Shown here piece after piece: positions 1 through 8,112 of a stretch of DNA of 64,000 bases (position 1 is the stretch's first letter; every line of letters starts with the position of its first letter). Origin of the DNA: Cupriavidus basilensis. Lineage in GTDB: Bacteria > Pseudomonadota > Gammaproteobacteria > Burkholderiales > Burkholderiaceae. The DNA is taken from positions 19,023 to 83,022 of the forward strand of contig NZ_JARJLM010000158.1 of the NCBI RefSeq assembly GCF_029335485.1. Reading direction: 5' to 3'. A program made the position numbers and the translations under genes. Under the pieces are notes generated by a model. It saw nothing but the letters and a program-made list of their open reading frames with translations, was not told where the DNA came from and searched no databases.

Positions 1-598
1 CTGGCATATCCGCCACATCGACCACCGCGCGGTACACCACGTGGCCGGTCACGCGCGGCTCGTCGCCAAGCAAGGCCTGCCGGATTGCCGACTTCACCCC
101 GTCGCAGCCAACCACGGCATCGGCCCGGTGGCGCTCGCCGTGCTGGTCGATCACGACGACCCCGGATTCATCCTGCTCCAGCGCGCGCACCTGGGTCGCG
201 GTGCGGAACTGGATCAACGGATGCACCTGCACGGCTTCCAGGATGGACAGATGGATATCGACCCGATGGATCACCGCGTAAGGATTGCCGAAGCGCTTGC
301 GGTAGGGCTCGCCGACGTCCACCTTGGCCACCTCGGTGGCGTCGATGGCGTCCATCATCATCAGGTAGTCGGTAAAGACCGAACGCTTGCGCGCGGCTTC
401 GCCCACGCCCAGCGCGTCCAGCGCGGCAAAGGCGTTGGCGCCGAGCTGGATGCCCGCGCCGATCTCGCCGATCTTCTCGGCCTGTTCGAGCAATTCGACG
501 CGGATGCCCTGGCGGGCCAGCGCCAGCGCGGCGGCCAGTCCGCCGATACCGCCGCCGACGACGATGACCTTGCGGTCCGTGCTGCGGATGTCATTCAT
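1..598 (-). CDS. FAD-dependent aromatic hydroxylase, probably 3-hydroxybenzoate 6-hydroxylase (3' end cut off)
   Basis: The N-terminal 199 residues of a group A flavoprotein monooxygenase are present; the rest lies beyond the left edge. The Rossmann motif GGGIGGLAAALALARQG is at residues 15-31. The FAD/NADPH dual-binding region VVGCDGVKSAIR, with the DG pair, lies near residue 160. It is the last visible gene of a leftward operon that encodes gentisate ring cleavage and downstream steps, so the expected job is making gentisate from 3-hydroxybenzoate with NADH and oxygen. Salicylate-type hydroxylases share this fold, so the substrate is inferred from context. The start was set at the ATG at 598, which gives the usual short N-terminus before the Rossmann motif. 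A GGAGA-like element (rc of 602-607) precedes it. Confidence 0.8.
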   Translation of the reverse strand, partial: MNDIRSTDRKVIVVGGGIGGLAAALALARQGIRVELLEQAEKIGEIGAGIQLGANAFAALDALGVGEAARKRSVFTDYLMMMDAIDATEVAKVDVGEPYRKRFGNPYAVIHRVDIHLSILEAVQVHPLIQFRTATQVRALEQDESGVVVIDQHGERHRADAVVGCDGVKSAIRQALLGDEPRVTGHVVYRAVVDVADMP

Positions 599-649
599 GA
601 TGGTCTCCTTGGGTGCGCGCCCGGCACGCAACGCCCGGGCACACCCCGG

Positions 650-1294
650 TTAGCGCGCCGTGTAGTCCGGCTGCCGCTGAGGTTCTGCCTGCTGGAAGGC
701 GGGGTGCCCGCTGGCATGGCGGTAAACCGCCATGGCCCGCACGAAGCGCGAGGTGTCGCAGCCCATGCGCTGCGCATTGGCAATCTGCGGCACCAGGCAA
801 CAGTCCGCCAGCGAGGGCTGCTCGCCGAAGCACCACGGTCCGCGCCCGTGCTGCGCCAGCAGGCGTTCCACCGCATCCAGCCCTTCCTCGACCCAGTGCC
901 GGTACCAGGCGTCCTTTTGCTCCGGCGAAACGCCCAGCGTGTCCTGCAGGTAGCGCAGGATGCGCAGGTTGTTGACCGGGTGGATGTCGCAGGCAATGAC
1001 ATAGGCCAGCTCCAGCACCCTGGCGCGCAATTCCGCTTCTTGCGGGATCAGGCGCGGCTCGGGGTGATGCGCATCCAGGTAATCGATGATCGCCAGCGAC
1101 TGGCCCAGGTGGAAGTCGCCGTCCACCAGCGCCGGTACCACGGCCGACGGGTTGATGGCGGCCACATAGTCCGAGGCGCGATGCTCGCCGGTGCGGATAT
1201 TGACCGGGCGGTAGTCGTACGGCAGGCCCTTGAGGGCCAGCGCGATGCGCACGCGGTATGACGTCGAGCTATTGAAAAAACTATAGATCTGCAC
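650..1294 (-). CDS. nagL: Maleylpyruvate isomerase, zeta-class glutathione transferase family
   Basis: This 214-residue protein has the zeta-class GST layout. The N-terminal thioredoxin-like domain carries the SSTSYRVRIALALKG signature (residues 9-23). The glutathione-binding NPSAVVPALVDG stretch and QSLAIIDYLD follow, then a helical C-terminal domain. Zeta GSTs catalyse the glutathione-dependent cis-trans isomerisation of maleylacetoacetate or maleylpyruvate. Its place between the hydroxylase and fumarylpyruvate hydrolase points to maleylpyruvate from gentisate cleavage. The start is a GTG, supported by GAGGG eight bases upstream. It is the third gene of the leftward gentisate operon, only about 20 bases after the preceding stop. 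Confidence 0.88.
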   Translation of the reverse strand: MQIYSFFNSSTSYRVRIALALKGLPYDYRPVNIRTGEHRASDYVAAINPSAVVPALVDGDFHLGQSLAIIDYLDAHHPEPRLIPQEAELRARVLELAYVIACDIHPVNNLRILRYLQDTLGVSPEQKDAWYRHWVEEGLDAVERLLAQHGRGPWCFGEQPSLADCCLVPQIANAQRMGCDTSRFVRAMAVYRHASGHPAFQQAEPQRQPDYTAR

Positions 1295-1316
1295 GGTGCA
1301 GCCCTCGCAAGAATGA

Positions 1317-2015
1317 TCAGGCCACGCGCACCGACAATTCGCCCAGCCGCTCCACGCCCACGGCCATCAGGTCGCCGGGCTTGACGGCACCAACGCCTTC
1401 GGGCGTGCCGGTGTAGATCAGGTCGCCCGGCTCCAGGCGGAAGAACTTCGACAGGTCGGCCACGGTCTCGGCCACCGACCAGATCAGGTGGGTCACATCG
1501 CTGCGCTGCCTGTCGCTGCCATTGACGGTCAGCCAGATCGCACCCTGGTCGAAATGCCCCACGTCGCTGGCGGGATGGATCGGGCCAATGGGCGCCGAGG
1601 CGTCGAAGGCCTTGCCGATTTCCCAGGGGCGGCCCATCTCGCGCATCTTCATCTGCAGGTCGCGGCGGGTCATGTCCAGGCCCACGGCATAGCCCCACAC
1701 GTGGTCCAGCGCCTGTTCCAGCGGGATGTCCGAACCGCCCTTGCCGATGGCGACCACCAGTTCGGCTTCGTAGTGGTAGTTGGCGGTCTGCGCCGGGTAT
1801 TGCAGCGTCAGGGTCTCGCCATAGGCCACCGGGATCACGGCGTCCGCCGGCTTGCAGAAGAAGAACGGCGGCTCGCGGTCCGGATCGAAACCCATTTCGC
1901 GGGCATGCGCGGCATAGTTGCGGCCCACGCAATAGACGCGACGGACAGGGAATAGCTCATTGCTGCCAACGACCGGAATGGCCACGGTGGCGGGAGGCGT
2001 GACGACGAAAGACAT
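1317..2015 (-). CDS. nagK: Fumarylpyruvate hydrolase, FAH family
   Basis: The 232-residue protein matches the single-domain fumarylacetoacetate-hydrolase fold. It has VGRNYAAHAREMG near residue 30, the metal-binding acidic residues in HYEAELVVAIGKGG and GYAVGLDMTRRDLQ, and the C-terminal TGTPEGVGAVKPGD loop. In the gentisate pathway it hydrolyses fumarylpyruvate to fumarate and pyruvate with a divalent metal. The neighbours, gentisate dioxygenase upstream and maleylpyruvate isomerase downstream, fix this assignment over the related acylpyruvases. GAGG seven bases before the ATG supports the start. The gene follows the dioxygenase stop by about 100 bases, so it is probably in the same transcript. 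Confidence 0.9.
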   Translation of the reverse strand: MSFVVTPPATVAIPVVGSNELFPVRRVYCVGRNYAAHAREMGFDPDREPPFFFCKPADAVIPVAYGETLTLQYPAQTANYHYEAELVVAIGKGGSDIPLEQALDHVWGYAVGLDMTRRDLQMKMREMGRPWEIGKAFDASAPIGPIHPASDVGHFDQGAIWLTVNGSDRQRSDVTHLIWSVAETVADLSKFFRLEPGDLIYTGTPEGVGAVKPGDLMAVGVERLGELSVRVA

Positions 2016-2116
2016 GGAAGACCTCGGTATGGGAATCAGGAAAACAGGGAAGATGGATGGGGCCGGGGAAGGCGGTCACCGGCATGCCGCCGTGCCCTCC
2101 CCCGCGGGAAACAGAA

Positions 2117-3163
2117 TCAGGTGCGCTCTTCGCGCAGCAGGTTGAGCGCCGACAGCACAGGACGATCGGAATAGCTGAACAGTACGGTGTCTTCGACCGA
2201 GGCCAGCTGCACCGGCTGCCATGACGGCACCACGAAGGTGTCGCGCGGCTCGAACTGGAACTGCGCCTCGCCGATCCGTACCGTGCCGCGCCCTTCCACC
2301 ACGGAATAGACGGTGGCATCGGTGCTGCGATAGGTCTTGCCCTGGAAACCGGCAGGCAGGTACTGCATGAAGGTAGCCATGGTCGGCATCGGCCAGCCGC
2401 CGGTGGCCGGATTCACATAGCGCAGCTTCACGCCATCCCAGGCGTCCAGTTCGCCGTTGCGGTAAAGCTGGTCGAGTGCTTCCCGGCTACGTTCATAGGG
2501 ATAGCTGAAGATCGGCGAAGTGGGATCGGTGACGCGGTGGCGCACCGGCATCATGTTGTGGCCGAAGCGGGCGAAGCTGTCGCCTTCGGGACGCAGCACC
2601 GGCTGCGAGGCTTCCGGGTAATTCTCGGCAAACCCTGCGTCCAGGTGCACCAGCAGCGGGATGTCCAGGCCATCGAGCCAGACCACCGGCTCGCCGCCAT
2701 CGGCCAGCGACGGGTTGCCGTGGTCATGCCAGGTCCACGACGGCGTGATGATGAAATCGCCCGGATGCATGGTGGTGCGCTCGCCGTTGACGGCAGTCCA
2801 GGCGCCACGGCCTTCCACGATGAAGCGCAGCGCGGATTGCGTATGGCGGTGGCTGGGTGCGATCTCGCCAGGCAGGATCAGCTGCAGGCCGGCATACAGG
2901 GTGGAGGTGATGCTCGACTTGCCAGGCAGGCCGGGATTCTCCAGCACCAGCACGCGGCGCACCGCTTCCGCCGCGCTGATGACCTCGCCAGCCTGCATCA
3001 CCAGCGGGCGTACCTCGGCGTACTTCCAGATCGCCGGCTGCGCCTGGGGCCGTGGCTGGGGCGGCACCAGCGCGTGCAGCGATTCCCATAGCGGGGCCAT
3101 GTGATTGCGGCCGATGCGGTTGTAATAGGCTGAACGGTCCGCGCGCTTTGCTGCGTCTGACAT
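2117..3163 (-). CDS. nagI: Gentisate 1,2-dioxygenase
   Basis: This 348-residue bicupin enzyme cleaves gentisate between C1 and C2 to give maleylpyruvate, using ferrous iron and oxygen. Iron ligands are visible in the first cupin: the HRH pair at residues 105-107 ([13 protein letters not shown]) and a further histidine in the WTWHDHG segment near residue 145. The second cupin begins near residue 250. The length equals that of known gentisate dioxygenases. It is the first gene of the leftward operon, and GGAG seven bases before the ATG supports the start. The 152-base gap to the divergent LysR gene contains a perfect inverted repeat that probably controls both. Confidence 0.93.
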   Translation of the reverse strand: MSDAAKRADRSAYYNRIGRNHMAPLWESLHALVPPQPRPQAQPAIWKYAEVRPLVMQAGEVISAAEAVRRVLVLENPGLPGKSSITSTLYAGLQLILPGEIAPSHRHTQSALRFIVEGRGAWTAVNGERTTMHPGDFIITPSWTWHDHGNPSLADGGEPVVWLDGLDIPLLVHLDAGFAENYPEASQPVLRPEGDSFARFGHNMMPVRHRVTDPTSPIFSYPYERSREALDQLYRNGELDAWDGVKLRYVNPATGGWPMPTMATFMQYLPAGFQGKTYRSTDATVYSVVEGRGTVRIGEAQFQFEPRDTFVVPSWQPVQLASVEDTVLFSYSDRPVLSALNLLREERT

Positions 3164-3274
3164 GCTGGTCTCCGGTCTTTGGTCTGGTCTGGCCGGGGCA
3201 GCGAGCTGGCTGTCCCGCGTCGATGAAAGAGTTATACGCCCGGAGATATACCTTGTAAAATAATCAATTCCTCT

Positions 3275-3294
3275 TATCCATATAGATATGGATA
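3275..3294. promoter_or_regulatory. Perfect inverted repeat between gentisate operon and its LysR gene
   Basis: The arms TATCCATAT and ATATGGATA are separated by a two-base centre (AG). The repeat lies 21 bases before the LysR start codon and about 110 bases before nagI on the other strand. Its symmetry, AT-richness and position fit a LysR-type operator for autoregulation and divergent activation; that role is inferred. Confidence 0.55.
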
Positions 3295-3315
3295 TAGCTC
3301 AAAGGGATTACCCTG

Positions 3316-4266
3316 ATGGATTGGACCCAGCGCCTCCGGCTGCGCAACCTGCAGATGCTGCTTAGCCTCGCGCAGACCGGAAACATGAGCCAGACGGCAG
3401 CGGCACTCAGCACCACCCAGCCCGCGCTCTCGAAGTGGCTGAAGGAGCTCGAAGACGACGTCGGCCTGCCGCTGTTCGAGCGGCACGCCCGCGGCCTGCG
3501 GCCAACGCCTTACGGCGAGTCGATGATCGCGCATGCCAGGCGCATTGAAGCGCACCTGGATACCGCCCGCGACGATATGCAGGCCATGCGCGAAGGCGGC
3601 AGCGGCCTGGTGGTGATCGGCACCTCGGGGGCTTCCGCGGCCGACACCGTCCCGCTGGCAGTCACCTCGCTGCTGCAGCGGCTGCCCAAAGCCCAGGTCA
3701 GGCTGGTGGAGAGCACGATGAACCTGCTGATGGCGCAACTGGCCCGGGGCGAGGTCGATATCGTGGTGGGACGCTCGGCGCCGGAACTGCAGGACGGGCA
3801 GATGCGCGCGGAGGCACTCTATATGGAGCCGATCCACTTCGTGACGCGCCCGCGCCATCCGCTGTTCGAGCTGGCGGAGCCTGGCTGGAACGACCTGCAA
3901 GCCTACCGGTGGATCGTCTGGCCGCGCGGCACGCCGATCCGCAATACGCTGGAGTCGGCGCTGAACGCCGCCGGCAGGAGCATGCCGGGCGATTGCGTGG
4001 AGTCGAACTCGGTCATCCTCAACCTGACCCTGCTCAACCACAGCAACATGATCGGCGTGGCCTCGCACCGGACCGCGCGCCGCCTGGAGCAGCTCGGGGC
4101 GCTGCGCATCCTGCCGCTGCGCCTGGCGGGTTTCGGCTCGGTCTCCATGTACTGGCGCGACGATGGTTTCGGCCGCACCGCCGTCAGCGCCGCGCTCGAC
4201 GCCTTGCGGCGCGCGGGCACCCGGTCGGTCGAGGAAGGCGCCGGCGGCGCGGGGGAACAGGAGTGA
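3316..4266 (+). CDS. LysR-type transcriptional regulator of the gentisate operon
   Basis: The 316-residue protein has an N-terminal winged HTH (roughly residues 5-65, LRNLQMLLSLAQTGNMSQTA with TTQPALSKWLKELE as recognition helix), a linker helix, and a periplasmic-binding-like effector domain to about residue 300. LysR proteins typically activate a divergent catabolic operon in response to a pathway intermediate. The divergent partner here is the gentisate operon, so gentisate or an upstream hydroxybenzoate is the likely effector; this is inferred. AAGGGA nine bases before the ATG supports the start. It converges with the ABC-F gene, with 15 bases between the stops. Confidence 0.88.
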   Translation: MDWTQRLRLRNLQMLLSLAQTGNMSQTAAALSTTQPALSKWLKELEDDVGLPLFERHARGLRPTPYGESMIAHARRIEAHLDTARDDMQAMREGGSGLVVIGTSGASAADTVPLAVTSLLQRLPKAQVRLVESTMNLLMAQLARGEVDIVVGRSAPELQDGQMRAEALYMEPIHFVTRPRHPLFELAEPGWNDLQAYRWIVWPRGTPIRNTLESALNAAGRSMPGDCVESNSVILNLTLLNHSNMIGVASHRTARRLEQLGALRILPLRLAGFGSVSMYWRDDGFGRTAVSAALDALRRAGTRSVEEGAGGAGEQE

Positions 4267-4281
4267 ACGGGGGCGGCCCCG

Positions 4282-6033
4282 CTACGCGCAAGCCGTCAAT
4301 TGCCATTCTCCCGCGCTCCACTCCAGCCTGTGGCTCACGCGCAGCGCATCGAGAAAACGCTGGTCGTGCGAAGCGACCAGGATTGCCCCCGGATAGGTAT
4401 CCAGGGCCTGCTCGAGCGCGCTTGCCGAGTCGATATCGAGGTGGTTGGTCGGCTCGTCCAGCAATAGCAGCTGGGCAGGCGTTCCGCCCCACAACGCGCA
4501 CGCAAGGGCGGCTTTCAGGCGCTCTCCGCCGCTCAACGCCGCCGAGGGTTGCCGCACCAGCCCGGCGCCCAGGCCGAGCAAGGCCAGATGGCTGCGCAGC
4601 ACGCCCTCAGGCAAGGGGCTCTCCAGCTCACGCAAGCGCTCCAGCACGGACTGGCCAGGCCGCAGCATCGATGCCGCGTGCTGGTCCAGCCGCGCGCAGG
4701 GAACACATGCCGCGCCGGTACCGGAAACGGGCTCGCCGATACCGGCCAGCATATTCAGCAGCGTGGTTTTCCCGCTGCCGTTGGGACCGGTCACGGCAAC
4801 CCGCACGGGCCCCGACAAGGTCAGGCTGAGCGGCCTGGCCCCCACCGGGAATGGCGCTACCGCGTCTTCCAGATGCACCACGCGCTTGCCCGCGGCGACC
4901 ACCGCGCCCGGCAGCATCAGGGCCACAGGCGTGCCTGACCCGGCACGCTCTGCCGCCTGCTTCACCGCGTCGTCCAGCGCAGCGCGGGTTTCCTGCTGGC
5001 GCCGCTGTTCCCGGCCGGAATAGGCTTGCGCGCCGTCCTTCAGCCGGCCCAGGTAGATGGCGGGCAGGTTGGCCGTCGTCCCCGCCCGGTCGTTATGCGC
5101 GCTGCGGCGCTGATGCGCATCGTGCTGGCGCCGCAAATCCCGCAGGGCCGCGCTTCTGCTAGCCCTGGCATGGTCGAGCGCGGCTTGCGCGGCGGCGGCC
5201 TCGGCCTCGCGTTGCGCCTGGTACAGCGAGTAGTTGCCGCCATAGTGCCGCAAGCCGTCCGGCGTCAGCTCCACGATGTGCGCCATGTCGTCCAGCAGTT
5301 CCCTGTCGTGGCTCACCAGCACCAGCCCGCCGCGCCATTGCCGCAGCCGCTCGCGCAGCCATTGCCTTGCGTCACGGTCGAGGTGATTGCTGGGCTCGTC
5401 CAGCACCAGCCCGTCCGCGCCCGAAAGGAAGGCGCCGATCAGCGCCACGCGTGTGAGCTCGCCGCCGCTGAGACTGGCGGCGGGCCGCTGCGGCTCCAGG
5501 TGCCCGAGGCCGGCCGCCGCCAGCGCCATATGCAGCGTCTCGCCAAGATCCCATCTCCCTTCCAGCAGGTCGAAGTCCGATGGCAGCGCCTCGCCGCGTT
5601 CGAGCCGCGCGAGTGCATCGAAGGCGGGGGCCAGGCCGGCCACTTCCGCCAGCGTGGCGTGTTCCGCCGGCGCTGCATCCTGGGGAACATAAGCGACAGT
5701 GCCGCTCCTGACCACCCGCCCGGCGTCCGGCGTGAGCAGCCCCACCAGCAGCTTTGCCAGCAGGCTCTTGCCGGCACCATTGCGGCCGACCAGGCCAATG
5801 CGTTGCGCGTGGAAGGTGCCGCTCAGGTCGTCCAGTACCACGCGCCCGTCAGGCAACGCCACGGTGACATGACGCAGCGACAGCGAGAACGCCGCAGGCG
5901 GATGGAGACGCGAAGCCGAAGCCGAGGGCAATGACAATGGCGCCACGTCCGAGGCTGCGCCGGCATCGCTGGAAGAAACAGAAGAAGGGGACGCGGAGAA
6001 TACCGCGAACGGAATCGATTCGAAGTCAGCCAT
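4282..6033 (-). CDS. ABC-F family ATP-binding protein
   Basis: The 583-residue protein carries two ABC ATPase domains and no membrane segments. Domain 1 has Walker A GRNGAGKS, signature LSGGE and Walker B LVLDEPSNHLD. Domain 2 has GPNGSGKT, LSGGE and LLLDEPTNHLD. A charged linker of about 80 residues separates them. This tandem layout with NHLD motifs is that of ABC-F proteins, which act on the ribosome, for example in translation rescue or antibiotic protection. The first 45 residues are a low-complexity Ser/Ala extension. The ATG at 6033 was preferred over an in-frame TTG 15 bases upstream because GGGAG lies five bases before it. No neighbour suggests a more exact role. Confidence 0.85.
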   Translation of the reverse strand: MADFESIPFAVFSASPSSVSSSDAGAASDVAPLSLPSASASRLHPPAAFSLSLRHVTVALPDGRVVLDDLSGTFHAQRIGLVGRNGAGKSLLAKLLVGLLTPDAGRVVRSGTVAYVPQDAAPAEHATLAEVAGLAPAFDALARLERGEALPSDFDLLEGRWDLGETLHMALAAAGLGHLEPQRPAASLSGGELTRVALIGAFLSGADGLVLDEPSNHLDRDARQWLRERLRQWRGGLVLVSHDRELLDDMAHIVELTPDGLRHYGGNYSLYQAQREAEAAAAQAALDHARASRSAALRDLRRQHDAHQRRSAHNDRAGTTANLPAIYLGRLKDGAQAYSGREQRRQQETRAALDDAVKQAAERAGSGTPVALMLPGAVVAAGKRVVHLEDAVAPFPVGARPLSLTLSGPVRVAVTGPNGSGKTTLLNMLAGIGEPVSGTGAACVPCARLDQHAASMLRPGQSVLERLRELESPLPEGVLRSHLALLGLGAGLVRQPSAALSGGERLKAALACALWGGTPAQLLLLDEPTNHLDIDSASALEQALDTYPGAILVASHDQRFLDALRVSHRLEWSAGEWQLTACA

Positions 6034-6248
6034 GCAAGCTCCCGACAAGACAGATTGCGCGCCCGGAACCCGGAGGGCTCGACCAGCGCGAACAGTGTTG
6101 AAGCGGGCTTACAGGATCATTTTGCGTTGACTCCGGTGGATATGGATGGTGTGACTGATCTGCCTCTCGAGAGTTCCGCGGGGAGTTCTGGCTTTGGCCT
6201 GGCCAGGCGATGCGGCGGCACGGGGAATGAGCACTATACACCACTAAA

Positions 6249-6264
6249 TTTCCGTTTAAAGAAA
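6249..6264. promoter_or_regulatory. Operator copy A, TTTCC-N6-(A/G)GAAA
   Basis: The sequence TTTCCGTTTAAAGAAA matches the two other inverted repeats around the hipBA promoter, with one mismatch in the right arm. It lies 70 bases before the predicted -35 box. It is a probable HipB-binding site, judged from repetition and position. Confidence 0.5.
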
Positions 6265-6297
6265 CCATGGTGTATATACGCGCAGTGATAGTCGTAG

Positions 6298-6313
6298 TTT
6301 CCGTAATCGGAAA
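6298..6313. promoter_or_regulatory. Operator copy B, perfect TTTCCG/CGGAAA repeat
   Basis: TTTCCG and CGGAAA flank a four-base centre (TAAT). This is the best of the three copies and ends five bases before the -35 hexamer, where a bound HipB dimer would block RNA polymerase. Confidence 0.6.
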
Positions 6314-6318
6314 TAACG

Positions 6319-6347
6319 TTGACCGTCTATGCTTGCCGGACTATAGT
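6319..6347 (+). promoter_or_regulatory. Predicted sigma-70 promoter of hipBA
   Basis: TTGACC and TATAGT are separated by exactly 17 bases, about 105 bases before the antitoxin start codon. It is bracketed by operator copies B and C. The promoter is predicted from hexamer match and spacing only. Confidence 0.6.
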
Positions 6348-6390
6348 TTCTTTATCAAAAAACAATGCTCAACCACTGCCTGGCACGGCA

Positions 6391-6414
6391 ATTGTTTTCG
6401 TAGAAGGAAACAAT
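6391..6414. promoter_or_regulatory. Operator copy C, longer arms ATTGTTTTC / GGAAACAAT
   Basis: Nine-base arms with one mismatch flank a six-base centre. It lies downstream of the predicted transcription start and 38 bases before the antitoxin ATG. It keeps the same half-site and spacing as copies A and B. Confidence 0.55.
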
Positions 6415-6451
6415 AACGTACAGAATCTGGGTATCCGGGAATTCACATCAC

Positions 6452-6745
6452 ATGGCTCGTCAGCTTCCCCCCTCGATACCGTCAGTGCAGCCGCGCATCT
6501 CCACCCTTGCCGAACTGGGGGCGCTCGTTCGCAACCGCCGCCTTGAGCAAGCGCTTCGCATTGACGACGCGGCGAGCTTTTGCGGCGTGTCGGCGAGTCT
6601 TCTATCGAGACTGGAGAATGGCCGCCCCGTGCAGACCGACAAGCTCTTGCTCGTCCTCGCGGGATTGGGCCTGGGCATGGTCCTTGGGCCCAAAGCCGCC
6701 CTGATGGATATCGACCTGCCGTTTTTTCCCCTTGAGCGTGCCTGA
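6452..6745 (+). CDS. hipB: HipB-like HTH antitoxin and autorepressor
   Basis: This 97-residue protein is a short Xre-type DNA-binding protein. A helix-turn-helix spans roughly residues 20-70: LGALVRNRRLEQALRIDDAA, then FCGVSASLLSRLENG with the typical SxLSRLENG recognition-helix end, then a hydrophobic tail. HipB-type antitoxins bind HipA and repress their own operon. The stop codon overlaps the ATG of the kinase gene by one base (TGATG), so translation is coupled. Three matching inverted repeats surround the promoter, a layout known for HipB autoregulation. The N-terminal 17 residues are proline-rich and may be unstructured. Confidence 0.85.
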   Translation: MARQLPPSIPSVQPRISTLAELGALVRNRRLEQALRIDDAASFCGVSASLLSRLENGRPVQTDKLLLVLAGLGLGMVLGPKAALMDIDLPFFPLERA

Positions 6746-8058
6746 TGGCCACGCATCCCCTCTCCGTGTACGACGGGCCGGATCTGGTGGGGACGGTCCA
6801 CTACGATGCGCTGGAGGACAGCTTCTCGTTTGCCTATGACGAGGCCTGGCGTACTGCCGCCCGGGGCTACCCGCTGTCGCCTGCGATCCCGTTCGACCAG
6901 CCGGCGGGTTCGGCAAGCATCAGGCGCTTCATCGAAAACCTGCTTCCCGAGGGCCGGGCACTGGACATCGCCTCGGTCTATGGTCAAGTCTCGAAGAACA
7001 ACGTCTACGGCCTGATCCGCCAGCTCGGCGGCGAGACCGCGGGCGCGCTGAGCTTTCATGCCGATGCACCGCCGCAGCCCGTGGCGCCACGGCTGCGCGA
7101 GATCTCCGCCGACGAGCTGAACCAGCGCATACGCGAACGGGAACAGGTTCCCTTCTCCGTCTGGGACGGCCGGGTGCGCTTGTCCATCGCCGGCCACCAG
7201 GACAAGCTGGCCGTGTTCATGGATGGGGATCGCATGTACCTGGCCGACGGGGCAGCCGTGGCATCGACCCACATCGTCAAACCCGAATCCGCCCACGATT
7301 CGGCCTCCTGCATGGTAGCCAACGAGCATTTCTGCATGACGCTGGCAGGCCGCCTTGGCTTGCCGGTTGCGCCGGTGTCGATTCGCCGCATTCCCAGCCC
7401 GATCCTGCTGGTCACGCGGTTCGACCGCATGAAGGAAAACGGCGGAGTCAGGCGCTTGCATATCGTCGACGCCTGCCAGGCGCTGGATCTTCCGGTGAGC
7501 TACAAGTACGAGCGGAATTTCGGCGCCACCAAGGACGTTGCGGCCATCCGCGACGGCATCAGCTTCGAACGCCTTTTTTCACTGCGGGACAAGACGGTCG
7601 ACCGGGCCATTGCCCAGCGCATCATACTGCAATGGGCCACCTTCCAGTTCCTGATCGGCAACAGTGACGCGCACGGCAAGAACTTCTCGTTCTTCTGCAC
7701 GCGGGCGGGCCTGACGCCCGCCCCTTTCTACGATCTGGTCTCGGTAGTCCAGTACGACCGGTTCATGCATGAGCTTGCGATGGCGATTGGCGATGAATTC
7801 GACATGGCCCGGGTCACGCCTTTTGCCTTCGCGGACTTCATGTCGCGCATCGGCATCCGCCGGCCGACGGCCATCCGGATCATGACAAGCCTGGCGCGTG
7901 CAGCGGCCATGCACGCCGCAAGACAGGCAGCAGATCCCTTGTACATCGAGGACGAACGCGATATGGCGCATGCGATCGCCGCGTTGGTCCAGCGCCAGGC
8001 CGCCATCCTCGTGGACATGGCGCCGGATATCCTGGCGGTGGACGGATCGCTGCTGTAA
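6745..8058 (+). CDS. hipA: HipA-family serine/threonine kinase toxin
   Basis: The 437-residue protein has the HipA layout. The N-terminal subdomain contains YPLSPAIPFDQPAG and FIENLLPEGRAL (residues 45-75). The glycine-rich loop LSIAGHQDKLAV is near residue 148, the ATP-binding lysine in THIVKPE near 175, the catalytic loop NSDAHGKNFS near 308 and the metal-binding aspartate in YDLVSV near 331. HipA kinases phosphorylate aminoacyl-tRNA synthetases (GltX in E. coli) or other targets and cause dormancy. All kinase motifs look intact, so the toxin is probably active. Which HipA subgroup and target it has cannot be told from the sequence alone. It is translationally coupled to the upstream antitoxin. 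Confidence 0.88.
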   Translation: MATHPLSVYDGPDLVGTVHYDALEDSFSFAYDEAWRTAARGYPLSPAIPFDQPAGSASIRRFIENLLPEGRALDIASVYGQVSKNNVYGLIRQLGGETAGALSFHADAPPQPVAPRLREISADELNQRIREREQVPFSVWDGRVRLSIAGHQDKLAVFMDGDRMYLADGAAVASTHIVKPESAHDSASCMVANEHFCMTLAGRLGLPVAPVSIRRIPSPILLVTRFDRMKENGGVRRLHIVDACQALDLPVSYKYERNFGATKDVAAIRDGISFERLFSLRDKTVDRAIAQRIILQWATFQFLIGNSDAHGKNFSFFCTRAGLTPAPFYDLVSVVQYDRFMHELAMAIGDEFDMARVTPFAFADFMSRIGIRRPTAIRIMTSLARAAAMHAARQAADPLYIEDERDMAHAIAALVQRQAAILVDMAPDILAVDGSLL

Positions 8059-8112
8059 GAGAGTGCGGCCCGGATGGCGGCCGGCAGGGCCCGCGGCGAT
8101 GGCGGGCCGGCA

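Noticed and set aside
41-1261. Long open frame on the + strand (about 406 codons)
   Set aside because: It is antisense to the hydroxylase and isomerase genes, has no recognisable domain, and arises from GC-rich codon bias.
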